Notes under the pieces: model-generated | The model's input: only the letters and a program-made list of their open reading frames with translations | Told to the model about the DNA's origin: nothing | The model's database searches: none | Part shown: positions 16,952 to 24,986 of the stretch, piece by piece | Position numbering within the stretch: position 1 is the first letter of the stretch | Layout of the letters: each line of letters begins with the position of its first letter | Translations under genes and position numbers: made by a program | Source: Shewanella benthica | GTDB taxonomy: Bacteria > Pseudomonadota > Gammaproteobacteria > Enterobacterales > Shewanellaceae | Length of the DNA stretch: 45,336 nt | Direction of reading: 5' to 3' | Assembly (NCBI GenBank): GCA_023284085.1 | Contig: JAKVHY010000044.1 | Coordinates: forward strand, 1-45,336

Positions 16952-18316
16952 TCATCCATAAATGACACTGGGTAGCCAGGTAACCAGCCCGGGCCACACA
17001 CTCAAAATCAGCATTAACAGCAGCTGTATAACCACGAAGGGAATCACTCCCCGATAAATCTGACCACTGGTCACCAAGTCTTTAGTCACTCCTCTTAGAT
17101 AAAACAGGGCAAAACCAAAGGGCGGCGTTAAGAAAGAGGTCTGTAAATTGACTGCGATCATGATCCCGAGCCAAATAGGGTCTAATCCCATGCTCAGTAA
17201 TATAGGGGCTACCAGAGGCACCACAACGAAGGTGATCTCGATGAAGTCCAAAATAAATCCAAGCAAAAAAATCACTAACATGACCAGTATGGTGGCGCCG
17301 ATAACGCCCCCTGGCATATTGCTAAAAATTTGATGTATGAGCTCATCTCCGCCCAATCCGCGAAAAACCAGAGAGAAGATGGACGCGCCGATCAAGATGA
17401 GAAATACCATGGAGGTGACTTTAGTCGTGTTTATCATCACCTGTTTCAATATTGACACAGACATCTGCCGCTTAATCAGGGCAATGACCAGGGCACCGAA
17501 TGCACCGACAGAGGCGGCCTCTGTCGGTGTCGCGATACCAAACAGAATCGAGCCCAATACCATAAAAATGAGTAATAAAGGTGGCACCAGCGCGCCCAAT
17601 GTTTGCAATATAAAGCCAAGGTCCACTCGCCTTGGCTCCCCAGGCTCGGGAAACTGCTCAGGCTTAAAACGAATAAGTAATAGGGTATAGAGGCAATACA
17701 GCACGAGTAATAGTAGACCCGGCAGTAAAGCCCCGGCAAAGAGATCGCCGACCGACACAGATTTCGGGCTGAAGATCCCCATCTGTAGTTGTGCCTGTTG
17801 ATAGGCATTAGAGAGGACGTCGCCGAGTAAGACTAAGGCGATAGAGGGCGGGATTATCTGGCCTAAAGTACCTGTGGCACAGATGGCGCCGGCGCTAAAG
17901 GCGGGATCGTAGCCACGCTTTAATAAGCTGGGCAGCGACATCAGCCCCATGGTCACCACAGTCGCGCCGACAATCCCAGTGCTGGCAGCTAACAACATGC
18001 CGACAAAGAACACACTGAAAATAAGTCCACCACGAAACTGGCCAAATAACTCGGCCATGCTAGTCAGCAGCTGCTCGGCAACTTTAGACTTTTCAAGCAC
18101 CACGCCCATAAATACAAACAAGGGAACCGCCATCAAGATGGGATTATTGATCACGCCATACAGCCTATTAGGCAGGACGCCGAGCAGGCTAGTGTCGAAG
18201 ACGCCGAAGAGCGAACTGACCCCGGCGAAGAGTAACGCGACCCCGGCTAATGTTAGCGCCACCGGGTAGCCAAGCATCAACACCAGGCAAACGACAATAA
18301 AAAGCACAATAGCCAC
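16952..18316 (-). CDS. TRAP transporter large permease (DctM family)
   Basis: This is the main membrane subunit that drives solute uptake with the Na+ gradient, 454 residues with about 12 helices. Typical blocks are GYPVALTLAGVALLF near the N-terminus, ASTGIVGATVVTMGLMSLP, CATGTLGQIIPPSIALVLLG and TPTEAASVGAFGALV. Translation starts at a GTG (18316), preceded by a GGGGGAG ribosome site inside the previous gene; the GTG shares one base with the TAG stop of the small permease, so the two are coupled. The extended central loop (about 165-230) fits the subgroup that partners TakP-like receptors. Confidence 0.95.
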   Translation of the reverse strand: MAIVLFIVVCLVLMLGYPVALTLAGVALLFAGVSSLFGVFDTSLLGVLPNRLYGVINNPILMAVPLFVFMGVVLEKSKVAEQLLTSMAELFGQFRGGLIFSVFFVGMLLAASTGIVGATVVTMGLMSLPSLLKRGYDPAFSAGAICATGTLGQIIPPSIALVLLGDVLSNAYQQAQLQMGIFSPKSVSVGDLFAGALLPGLLLLVLYCLYTLLLIRFKPEQFPEPGEPRRVDLGFILQTLGALVPPLLLIFMVLGSILFGIATPTEAASVGAFGALVIALIKRQMSVSILKQVMINTTKVTSMVFLILIGASIFSLVFRGLGGDELIHQIFSNMPGGVIGATILVMLVIFLLGFILDFIEITFVVVPLVAPILLSMGLDPIWLGIMIAVNLQTSFLTPPFGFALFYLRGVTKDLVTSGQIYRGVIPFVVIQLLLMLILSVWPGLVTWLPSVIYG

Positions 18317-18852
18317 TATTGCTCTCCCCCGCGCTTGCCGTCTTTCCCACTCGCACAGTCACAGTCATCACTGTGAAACAGGGCAACACCGTGACGTACC
18401 AGTTCAACGGTCCCTTGAAGTAATAGACTGACAACCAACAAGAGCAGCAGGCTCTTCTGCAGATACACATAGGCTAAGCCACCGGCTTCGACCGAGCTTT
18501 CCCCGACTCGCCAGGATGCTAAGACATAATCGAAACTTGAATAGAGGATAAAGAGGCAAACAGGCATAAGTAGAAATAGCGTACCGAGAAAGTCCACCCA
18601 ATGACGGGTGCGAACGCTAAAATTACGGTAGAAGATATCGACCCTGACATGGCCATCATGTTTCAGTGTATAGCCAGCGGCTAAAGTAAGCACGGCGCCA
18701 TGCAGATATAAAGCAGTCTCTTGCAGCGCCGTAGCACCGGTATTGAAGGCATAGCGCAATATCACTACCGCGAGTGTCATCAATACAATAAACAGGGTAC
18801 ACCAGCTCACCCCTCTGCCAATCAGCTCGGTTATCTTCTCTAGTTGATTCAT
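18316..18852 (-). CDS. TRAP transporter small permease (DctQ family)
   Basis: A 178-residue membrane protein with four predicted helices (about 13-33, 47-67, 88-110, 128-150) and a hydrophilic C-terminal tail rich in Cys, Asp and Lys. The blocks GATALQETALYLHGAVLTLA and HDGHVRVDIFYRN are characteristic of DctQ proteins of the mannitol/chloroaromatic subgroup. It is the first gene of the TRAP operon. Its stop overlaps the start of the large permease. The tail CDCASGKDGKRGGEQ is unusual but too short to interpret. Confidence 0.93.
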   Translation of the reverse strand: MNQLEKITELIGRGVSWCTLFIVLMTLAVVILRYAFNTGATALQETALYLHGAVLTLAAGYTLKHDGHVRVDIFYRNFSVRTRHWVDFLGTLFLLMPVCLFILYSSFDYVLASWRVGESSVEAGGLAYVYLQKSLLLLLVVSLLLQGTVELVRHGVALFHSDDCDCASGKDGKRGGEQ

Positions 18853-18950
18853 CCCTTCTCAACATTAAAAATGCACTTAACATATTGATAACAGAATTAT
18901 TGCGATAGATAAACAAAAGCTTGTGCTGAGGTAAAGGATGCAAGGAAGCT

Positions 18951-19054
18951 ATAAAGTCCTAGGATACTAGGGATAAGCGATAAGCGATAAAGTCCTAGGA
19001 TACTAGGGATAAGCGATAAGCGATAAGCGATAAGCGATAAGCGGTAAACGTTAA
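18951..19054. repeat. Nested tandem repeat (36-bp and 7-bp units)
   Basis: A 36-base unit starting ATAAAGTCCTAGGATACTAG occurs twice in perfect tandem (18951-18986, 18987-19022). Its end is made of the 7-base unit ATAAGCG, which then runs on for several more copies to about 19043 before decaying (GCGGTAAACG). It is non-coding and lies upstream of the TRAP operon, between dctQ and bolA. The 7-bp array is prone to slippage and may vary in length between strains. Confidence 0.9.
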
Positions 19055-19056
19055 GC

Positions 19057-19088
19057 TTTTGGGACTCATTCTAATCAGAGTCCCAAAT
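19057..19088 (-). terminator. Probable terminator of bolA
   Basis: On the minus strand TTTGGGACTC and GAGTCCCAAA pair across a 10-nt loop, about 30 bases beyond the bolA stop. The U-tract is weak (AAGCTTAA follows), so efficiency is uncertain. Confidence 0.6.
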
Positions 19089-19118
19089 TAAGCTTCTAGG
19101 CATAATTGTCTAGGGCTT

Positions 19119-19418
19119 CTAGCCTTTACACTTTGGAGAGTCGGGGACATTTGACTCTACAAGCCACTCTTCGGGAGTGAACGTGTGCATAGATAAGGCA
19201 TGTAAGCCATTAGCGAACTCATCGGCTAACGCCTCATTCACCGCTCTATGCCTGCCAAGTAGGCGTTTACCCTCGAAAGCCGCACTGGTAATAATGACCT
19301 TAAAATGTGTTTCAGAATTCGGAGGCACATGGTGATTGTCACTCTCGTTGATCACTTCCAGGTGACTAGGCGACAGGGCCGCGGTGAGTTTTTCGGTAAT
19401 GAGTTGCTCTACTGACAT
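19119..19418 (-). CDS. bolA: BolA-family protein
   Basis: A 99-residue protein of the BolA/IbaG family, which partners monothiol glutaredoxins in iron-sulfur cluster handling and, in E. coli, influences morphology and stationary-phase genes. The start is chosen at the ATG at 19418 (MSVEQLITEKL); six residues upstream from a TTG are less likely. Family blocks are LEVINESDNH, SETHFKVIITSAAFEGKRL with the conserved RHRAVNEAL helix, and HALSMHTFTPEEW. The conserved histidine in RHR is a candidate metal or cluster ligand. It is monocistronic with its own terminator, downstream of alkB on the same strand. Confidence 0.94.
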   Translation of the reverse strand: MSVEQLITEKLTAALSPSHLEVINESDNHHVPPNSETHFKVIITSAAFEGKRLLGRHRAVNEALADEFANGLHALSMHTFTPEEWLVESNVPDSPKCKG

Positions 19419-19546
19419 AGGGATATTCTCAAACAAGCAAAATGCGATGGCGGCAGGTTAATACCTTAGCCACAAAAGATCAATCTTTGCCACACTCTCC
19501 TAGCCTTATATTAACGACAAGTTTATATAGATTGATATGGGACAAT

Positions 19547-19633
19547 AAAAATCCAGTCGAGAGGCGGGCACTTTCAGTCGAAACAATCGGCATTATCAGT
19601 CAAAACGATCGGGTAATCTCGTCAAAAACAATC
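19547..19633. repeat. Three to four 22-bp tandem repeats upstream of bolA
   Basis: Three consecutive 22-base units (19568-19589, 19590-19611, 19612-19633) share the core CAGTCRAAACRATCG. A more decayed fourth copy precedes them (CAGTCGAGAGGCG, near 19553-19565). The spacing is close to two helical turns, as in arrays of protein-binding sites. They end just before the alkB stop codon and lie about 150-215 bases upstream of the bolA start. Nothing further is known about them. Confidence 0.75.
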
Positions 19634-19640
19634 AAGAATT

Positions 19641-20303
19641 TTAACCAAAATAATCCGCTATGACTCGCCTAAAGGTATAATTAATCCTAGGTTCGGTGAT
19701 TTTCAGACGCTTAGGTAAGGCATGCTCCCACTGGTCTTGCATCGGCCAATGCATGATCAAGAGATCACCCGATTGCAGCGCAAAGGTTTGCTTCTCATGA
19801 GTAACTTTATCTCTGATGATAAAGTCTCGGGTCGCACCTAGTGTGATAGAAGCGATATCACTGCCCGCTGAAAATTCAGGCTCATTATCACAATGCCAGC
19901 CCATAGACTCCTTGCCATCGACATAGCGGTTAACCAAGACGCCGTTAGATTCGAGACTAAAGTCCCGTTTGAGTTTTTGCCTCAGTCTGTCGGCATATTT
20001 AGGCCAGGGAAGCGCCTTGACCAGTAAGCCCGAATACTTGGTATCGCAGCCCGAATCTCCGAACCAGACTTGAGATCTGGGTATGCAATGTCGCTTACCA
20101 TAGACTTCGATTTCGGGAGACTCGAATGGATAGCCCTGAATCTCTCTGAGTAAGGCCATCTGCTGGGCTGGTGTGAGATAGCCTTTGATCCAAGTTAGCG
20201 GAAGCTCTGATCGCCTGTCCACTACCGACTCTGGTTCAACTTCCAATTCAGAGCCAGAGTCAGAGCCGAGGAGTCTATTTAAGTCTACACTTTGTTGTTT
20301 CAT
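19641..20303 (-). CDS. alkB: AlkB-family Fe(II)/2-oxoglutarate dioxygenase
   Basis: It is probably an oxidative nucleic-acid demethylase that removes 1-methyladenine and 3-methylcytosine lesions, closest in style to the ALKBH2/3-like branch. The 220-residue product (start ATG at 20303; a GTG lies directly before it) contains the iron ligands in WHCDNE (His137, Asp139) and WEHALP (His194). The 2-oxoglutarate-binding arginine is in EPRINYTFR. The substrate loop region RSQVWFGD and the NRYVDGKESMGWH segment also fit. It is transcribed towards bolA and divergently from rlmG. No ada gene is nearby, so alkylation-inducible control is not evident. Confidence 0.92.
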   Translation of the reverse strand: MKQQSVDLNRLLGSDSGSELEVEPESVVDRRSELPLTWIKGYLTPAQQMALLREIQGYPFESPEIEVYGKRHCIPRSQVWFGDSGCDTKYSGLLVKALPWPKYADRLRQKLKRDFSLESNGVLVNRYVDGKESMGWHCDNEPEFSAGSDIASITLGATRDFIIRDKVTHEKQTFALQSGDLLIMHWPMQDQWEHALPKRLKITEPRINYTFRRVIADYFG

Positions 20304-20420
20304 CACTTATTATAAACCTTAAGCGGTTAATGGAACATTCGACTCGCTATCGACCATATATACCTCAACCGCTAAATCTGCGATAATGCGCGCCCTCATT
20401 TTATTGGTACAGTTTGACTT

Positions 20421-21686
20421 ATGACAACTCAATTTTCAGTAGCAGATATCGAACTTGATTTACATCGTTATCCGAGTGAACAGGAATCTAACCTACAGGC
20501 CTGGGATGCTGCAGATGAACACCTGGTCAAGCATTTGACTGAAATTGAGCAGACTGCTGTCACCACGGCTATCATCAATGATAATTTCGGCGCACTAACG
20601 GCTAGCCTTCTCTCTATCGACAGTCAGTGGCCACTTCTATTAGAAACTGACGCCAAAACCAGCCAATTAGGTACCCTGCAAAACTTAGCCAAGAATAAAC
20701 TCAGTAGCGAGAATATTCAGTGGGTTAATAGTCGTGAAGCACTACCAAATTCAGTTGAACTGGTATTGATGAAGCTGCCTAAGAATCTGACTTATTTCGC
20801 TCACCAGCTTAACCGACTATCGCAAATCTTACCTCAGGGAACTCAGGTACTCATCGGCGCCAAAGCAAAATCGATTAACAAGTCACTACTTGAAGTGTTT
20901 GCCAAAAATTTAGGCCCGGCAAGTGCCAGCCTTACCTGGAAGAAAACCCGAGTAATAACCTGCGTCAGTGATGGCAAGGTTCGCTCCCTGCCCCAAGGTG
21001 TCAATTGGTCGATTCCTGAGTTGAAGCTAGAGATCAGTAACCTAAGTAATGTGTTCGCCGCCAACAAACTGGATATCGGCGCCCGCATCATGCTGGATAA
21101 CATGCCTAAGGGTGAGTTCACCTCTATCATAGATCTGGGTTGTGGCAATGGCGTACTGGGCCTACATGCTAAGCAAGTCTTTCCCAAAGCTTATATTCAT
21201 TTTATCGATGACTCAGAGATGGCTGTCGAGTCGGCAAGACAAAACTGGGCCCTCAATAATTTAAACACTGATGGTTTAGTGGGCGAACAAGCTACCTTCG
21301 GCTGGGATGACTGTTTAACCCACCTAAACGAAGGCGTGCGTCCAGACTTAATTCTGTGTAACCCCCCTTTCCATCAGGGCGAAGCCATCACCGACCATAT
21401 CGCCTGGCAGATGTTTCTCCAGTCCTGGCGCGCACTGAAAAATGGCGGCATATTGCATGTAGTAGGTAACCGTCACCTGGCTTATCACGTCAAACTGCAG
21501 CGTATCTTTAAGAACTGCACCACTGTCGAGTCCAACGGCAAGTTTGTTATCTTGCAGGCGCAGAAGATCAGCAAGAAAGCCGAGACACATGAAGCTGAAC
21601 ACATAGAGCCGAGCAGTACTGCGGTTGATAGCTCTCAACCGAGCGAGCCACACCCACAAAGTGGGCTTTATGGTGCTAGGAAGTAA
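20421..21686 (+). CDS. rlmG: 23S rRNA (guanine-1835-N2)-methyltransferase
   Basis: RlmG methylates G1835 of 23S rRNA using S-adenosylmethionine. The 421-residue protein has the RlmG/RsmC two-domain architecture: a degenerate N-terminal methyltransferase-like domain (about 1-190) and an active C-terminal domain with motif I IIDLGCGNGVLGL (about residues 239-251) and the catalytic NPPF in LILCNPPFHQGEAITDH. E. coli RlmG is 378 residues; this one ends with a 40-residue low-complexity tail rich in Glu, Ser and Pro (from KISKKAETHEAEH) that is probably disordered. It is a single gene, divergent from alkB. Confidence 0.95.
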   Translation: MTTQFSVADIELDLHRYPSEQESNLQAWDAADEHLVKHLTEIEQTAVTTAIINDNFGALTASLLSIDSQWPLLLETDAKTSQLGTLQNLAKNKLSSENIQWVNSREALPNSVELVLMKLPKNLTYFAHQLNRLSQILPQGTQVLIGAKAKSINKSLLEVFAKNLGPASASLTWKKTRVITCVSDGKVRSLPQGVNWSIPELKLEISNLSNVFAANKLDIGARIMLDNMPKGEFTSIIDLGCGNGVLGLHAKQVFPKAYIHFIDDSEMAVESARQNWALNNLNTDGLVGEQATFGWDDCLTHLNEGVRPDLILCNPPFHQGEAITDHIAWQMFLQSWRALKNGGILHVVGNRHLAYHVKLQRIFKNCTTVESNGKFVILQAQKISKKAETHEAEHIEPSSTAVDSSQPSEPHPQSGLYGARK

Positions 21687-21726
21687 CTTGTCCAATAACA
21701 AGTTTTAAGTATTTTCATAGATAGGG

Positions 21727-22180
21727 TTCATTGGGCTGAGTTGGTATTTGGTTTTGTATCAAATACCACGGCCTTATCGTTATTTATCACCTGCCGTGGG
21801 TGCTGTACAGAATGTACTAATGTCGTGATCACATGGATGTGAATGAACGACCCTAAGTGCAAACACTTCTGTGACTCGCCGCCCTATCTATTTAGGGAAT
21901 GGGTCCCTATAGCCTCTGCCGTTTCAAACAACGTCTATGTTTAACGGCCAGTTCGACAAAATATGTCCATAAACAAATGCCAGTTCAGCAAGATATGTCC
22001 ATATACAACAGCCAGTTCAGCTTCCATGCTTCTCGTTCATAGGCTCATGGCTATGCCATATTCACCATGCTTCTCGTTCATGAGCTTATGGCTTGCCATA
22101 TTCACCCAGACTCTCGTTCGAAGAGTATCACTTCGCGATACCTCACCCAGTCACGGAAGGTCACAGCCGCGTTCACACCA
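21727..22180 (+). repeat. Modular dispersed repeat, copy A
   Basis: This non-coding element has three copies in the window. Its left part (21727-21946) shares several blocks with copy C, such as GTGCAAACACTTCTGTGAC, GGAATGGGTCCCTATAGCC and GTTTAACGGCCAGTTCG. It then has two 32-base units (21947-21978, 21979-22010; GCCAGTTC..CAA.ATATGTCC) that are absent from C and occur three times in copy B. Three hairpin modules of about 40 bases follow (22026-22147), then the shared end CAGCCGCGTTCACA. Short open frames here do not look coding. Confidence 0.85.
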
Positions 22181-22223
22181 GATTATTTATTTCTTCGATT
22201 GAAGGTTTACCAAAATTAATTAA

Positions 22224-22721
22224 CTCGTTTTTGGAGAAAAGCCGAAACATCGAAAAGACCGTCGCTCATCAAAAGCAGGCCGCAATCATACCGTTCAGAA
22301 AAGCTATCGTACTGGCAGTAAAGAGCCTTGGCTACTGGCAACCAACTTGCCACCTGAAACATTTACCGCCTCTAAAGTTACTCAGTTATATGCCAAGCGC
22401 ATGCAGATAGAAGAGACATTTCGGGACTTGAAAAGTCCTCAATATGGCACGGGGATTAGGCACTACAAGAGCCTATGCCCTAGACGACTAGATGTTCTTT
22501 TACTTATCGCTATGTTGGCTGAAATTGTACTTTGGCTAATCGGTATCATCGCTAATCACCTAAGCTAGCAACGTCATTTCCAAGCGAATACTATCCGGCA
22601 TAGGCCTGTACCATCGGTCGTAAGGCTAGGGAAGGAAGTTAGAAAGCGGAAAAACTACAAGCTCACAGAGCAACATTTACACAGGGCAATGGTTGAATAT
22701 ATTAAGAAAATTAACTGCTAA
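22224..22721 (+). pseudogene. Truncated IS4-family transposase remnant
   Basis: One reading frame encodes about 165 residues that match the C-terminal part of IS4-type DDE transposases. It contains KEPWLLATNLPPETF, YAKRMQIEETFRDLKSPQYG (with the catalytic Glu of the YREK-like signature region), RHYKSLCPRRLDVLLLIAML and RHRPVPSVVRLGKEV. It is broken at both levels: the N-terminal half, with the other catalytic residues, is absent (a TAA at 22221 precedes the frame), and an in-frame TAG interrupts it at 22566. The terminal stop is at 22719-22721. No inverted-repeat ends of the element were found. It begins about 45 bases after repeat copy A. Confidence 0.85.
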
Positions 22722-22773
22722 CCGTTGACGGCTCTGCTAAGTCCTTATAACTTGCCAATTATGAATGTCATGC

Positions 22774-23193
22774 TCAATCGACTTTGAACAATATTTTAGG
22801 ATTAACCATGGTTTTCATTTCAAGAATATTGCCGTTCGGGTCTTCAATAAAAAAGGTTTCCTGTTCATATTTACTGTCTATAAAGCGACGATAAGGCTTG
22901 TCTAAATAGGCAATGCCAGCCGTTTCAATACGCTCTTTTAAGGCTTGAAACGCCCCTTCAGGTAAATGTATACCAAAGTGGGGAACGAGGACGCTGCCCA
23001 TGTCCACTTCATGGCGTACTTTTGGCAAACGTTCTTCGCTTTGGTGTAAGGTCAATTCGTTGCCCCAAAAATCAATATCTACCCAATGACCCTCCTCGCT
23101 ATTGCCACTCTTACAGCCAAGTACATCGCAATAAAACTTTTTAGCCAAATTTAAATCGCCCGCAGGAATGGCAAGATGAAAACAGTTGGTCAT
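22774..23193 (-). CDS. VOC-superfamily protein (glyoxalase/extradiol-dioxygenase fold)
   Basis: A 139-residue vicinal-oxygen-chelate protein. The N-terminus FHLAIPAGDLNLAKKFYCDVLGC and the C-terminal FFIEDPNGNILEMKTM show paired beta-alpha-beta-beta-beta modules, with metal-ligand candidates His6, His74 (VPHFGIHLP) and Glu in NILEMK. It resembles the group annotated as predicted extradiol-type dioxygenases (COG3565-like). Function and substrate cannot be set from sequence. It lies 179 bases downstream of the short Rho gene on the same strand, within the accessory island, and may be co-transcribed with it. Confidence 0.85.
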   Translation of the reverse strand: MTNCFHLAIPAGDLNLAKKFYCDVLGCKSGNSEEGHWVDIDFWGNELTLHQSEERLPKVRHEVDMGSVLVPHFGIHLPEGAFQALKERIETAGIAYLDKPYRRFIDSKYEQETFFIEDPNGNILEMKTMVNPKILFKVD

Positions 23194-23372
23194 AAATGTC
23201 CCCTTGTTTTATTTTAAACGCATGAATTAAATAGCTACTCTATTTTATAGAACACCAATCCATAGAACTCTACATTAAAGCTAAAATTAATAAAAAGAGC
23301 TGCAATGCTTTGTTGCGCTGAGTAAAGACGCACGCGCTTTATATACTATATATATGTTAAATAGACGTTGAA

Positions 23373-24326
23373 TTATGGATTGAATAAATTCAACAGTTCA
23401 GCATTTGTTGGGTATTTTTCAAGTAACTCAACAAGTTTCCTAGCACCCTCTACAGGTTTGAGACCGGTAAGCGCCCTGCGTAACACGGTTACCTTTTCGA
23501 GTTCTTTCGAATTGAGCAGCAGTTCCTCACGACGCGTGCTACTTTTAGCAATATCCAACGCGGGAAAAATTCGTTGATTTGCAGCCTCACGCGATAAAAC
23601 GACTTCCATATTACCCGTACCTTTAAACTCCTCAAATATCACCTGATCCATTCTGCTACCAGTATCAACCAGTATGGTCGCTAGAATGGTAAGCGAGCCA
23701 CCATTTTCAATTTTTCTCGCTGCGCCAAACAATTTTCGTGGTATTTCCATCGCTCTAGCGTCAAGCCCGCCCGATAGGGTACGACCGCTGCTCCTTTGAT
23801 TGGCATTATGTACTCGTGTCAGTCTTGTCAGAGAATCAATGACAATCATTACATCGTGACCTTCACCTGCTTGCCGGCGAGCGATTTTAAGAAGGTCATT
23901 AGCTACACGAACATGTTGGTCATAGTTTTCATCCGTGGATGAGGCGTATACTTGTGCCGGTACGCTGCGCTTAAAATCCGTCACCTCTTCGGGACGCTCA
24001 TCAATGAGTAACGCATAAAGCTTTATCTCTGGATAAGCCTTCCCCACCGACTGGCAAATATGTTTTAACAGGGTGGTTTTTCCCGAGCCTGGTGGAGCAA
24101 CAATTAACCCTCGCTGCCCCATTCCTATTGGCGTGAACAGATCCATAGCTCGGGTGGAAAGTTCCTCAGAGCCTAATTCTAGGCGAATACACTGATGAGG
24201 ATTGATGGCTACGCCATTTATAAAACGCTCTTGTGGGTCAACGTGAGGTACAACCTTGGCCACTTGCTCGACTTGTTTGGTGACTTTTTTTCTTTTCACA
24301 TTCAAAGTTAATATTTTTCTTGTCAT
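23373..24326 (-). CDS. Short Rho paralogue: ATPase/translocase core without the N-terminal RNA-binding domain
   Basis: The 317 residues align with E. coli Rho (419 aa) from the linker onward. About 36 residues of basic linker replace the first ~130 residues, so the N-terminal helical bundle and the OB-fold primary RNA site are missing. The motor looks intact: Walker A APPGSGKTT (77-85), LLIDERPEEVT (107-117) with the catalytic Glu, Walker B VMIVIDS, Q-loop LSGGLDA (184-190), R-loop EEFKGTGN (232-239) and an arginine-finger region STRREEL. A ring-forming RNA translocase with altered loading is inferred. Upstream DNA holds no remnant of the missing domain. The gene lies in a segment bounded by inverted repeats; the cell's normal rho must be elsewhere. 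Confidence 0.9.
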   Translation of the reverse strand: MTRKILTLNVKRKKVTKQVEQVAKVVPHVDPQERFINGVAINPHQCIRLELGSEELSTRAMDLFTPIGMGQRGLIVAPPGSGKTTLLKHICQSVGKAYPEIKLYALLIDERPEEVTDFKRSVPAQVYASSTDENYDQHVRVANDLLKIARRQAGEGHDVMIVIDSLTRLTRVHNANQRSSGRTLSGGLDARAMEIPRKLFGAARKIENGGSLTILATILVDTGSRMDQVIFEEFKGTGNMEVVLSREAANQRIFPALDIAKSSTRREELLLNSKELEKVTVLRRALTGLKPVEGARKLVELLEKYPTNAELLNLFNP

Positions 24327-24414
24327 AATATAGGTTTATAGCTCTAGAGAATTAAGTGTTTTTTGAGGTCTTTACTGTAGTCTAACCTAGCTAAGCGCTT
24401 ATTATATTGACTGA

Positions 24415-24436
24415 GCCTAGTTACATGTTACTAGGC
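24415..24436. other. Inverted repeat upstream of the short Rho gene
   Basis: GCCTAGT and ACTAGGC form arms around a short AT-rich centre at 24415-24436, about 90 bases upstream of the Rho start, with a TAAGCGCTTA palindrome close by (near 24392-24401). This could be an operator or a leader hairpin. No T-run follows on either strand. Confidence 0.5.
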
Positions 24437-24736
24437 GTTAGTAAAAGAGAGATAATAACGTATTAGAAAAAGTATTGATAAAAGATTTATCAAGCCACCC
24501 AACATAAAATAAGACCATCCCGTCGCATACAGGCCCTGATATCATGAGTGGGCAATGACATACAAGATATTGATTTATTAATAATTTAAATACCAACATG
24601 GTTAGTTTTATGCAGCTATTTTAAGTGGCACCCATAAGATTTTTGAGCAAAGGGGTCATAACTAATTAACGTACATTCGAATGATGAGCCTATTTCAATG
24701 CTGCTAGCTAACAAGAAAAATCTTCTTTAATCAGCC

Positions 24737-24981
24737 AGTGTAGATGCGGCAGCGAGGCGAGGCTTCACAGAGTGAAACTATCCGAGCGAAAGAGAGGGTG
24801 AATATGGCATAGCCATGAGCCTATGAACGAGAAGCATGGAAGCTGAACTGGCTGTTGTATATGGACATATCTTGCTGAACTGGCATTTGTATATTGACAT
24901 ATTTTGTCGATCTGGCATTTGTATATTGACATATTTTGTCGATCTGGCGGTTAAACAAGGACGTTGTTTGAAATCTCAGAG
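24737..24981 (-). repeat. Modular dispersed repeat, copy B (inverted relative to A)
   Basis: Read on the minus strand this has TTTCAAACAACGTCC.TGTTTAAC, then three 32-base units (24917-24948, 24885-24916, 24853-24884), a hairpin module with TCTCGTTCATAGGCTCATGG as in copy A, a second divergent module (CTCGGATAGTTTCACTCTGTG) and an end GCCGCATCTACACTGG. The two outer 32-base units are identical to each other, indicating recent expansion. Copies A and B face each other across the IS4-remnant/VOC/Rho segment. Confidence 0.85.
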
Positions 24982-24986
24982 CCCAC

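Noticed and set aside
18951..19054. Heptamer array as CRISPR or iteron origin
   Set aside because: Units are too short and contiguous for CRISPR, and no replication gene or DnaA-box cluster is nearby.
21947..22010. 32-bp units as a CRISPR array
   Set aside because: The units are contiguous with no spacers and no cas genes are present.
21963..22202. Open frame in repeat copy A (about 79 codons)
   Set aside because: It runs through the 32-bp units and hairpin modules; its equivalent is not kept in copies B and C, so it is repeat translation, not a gene.
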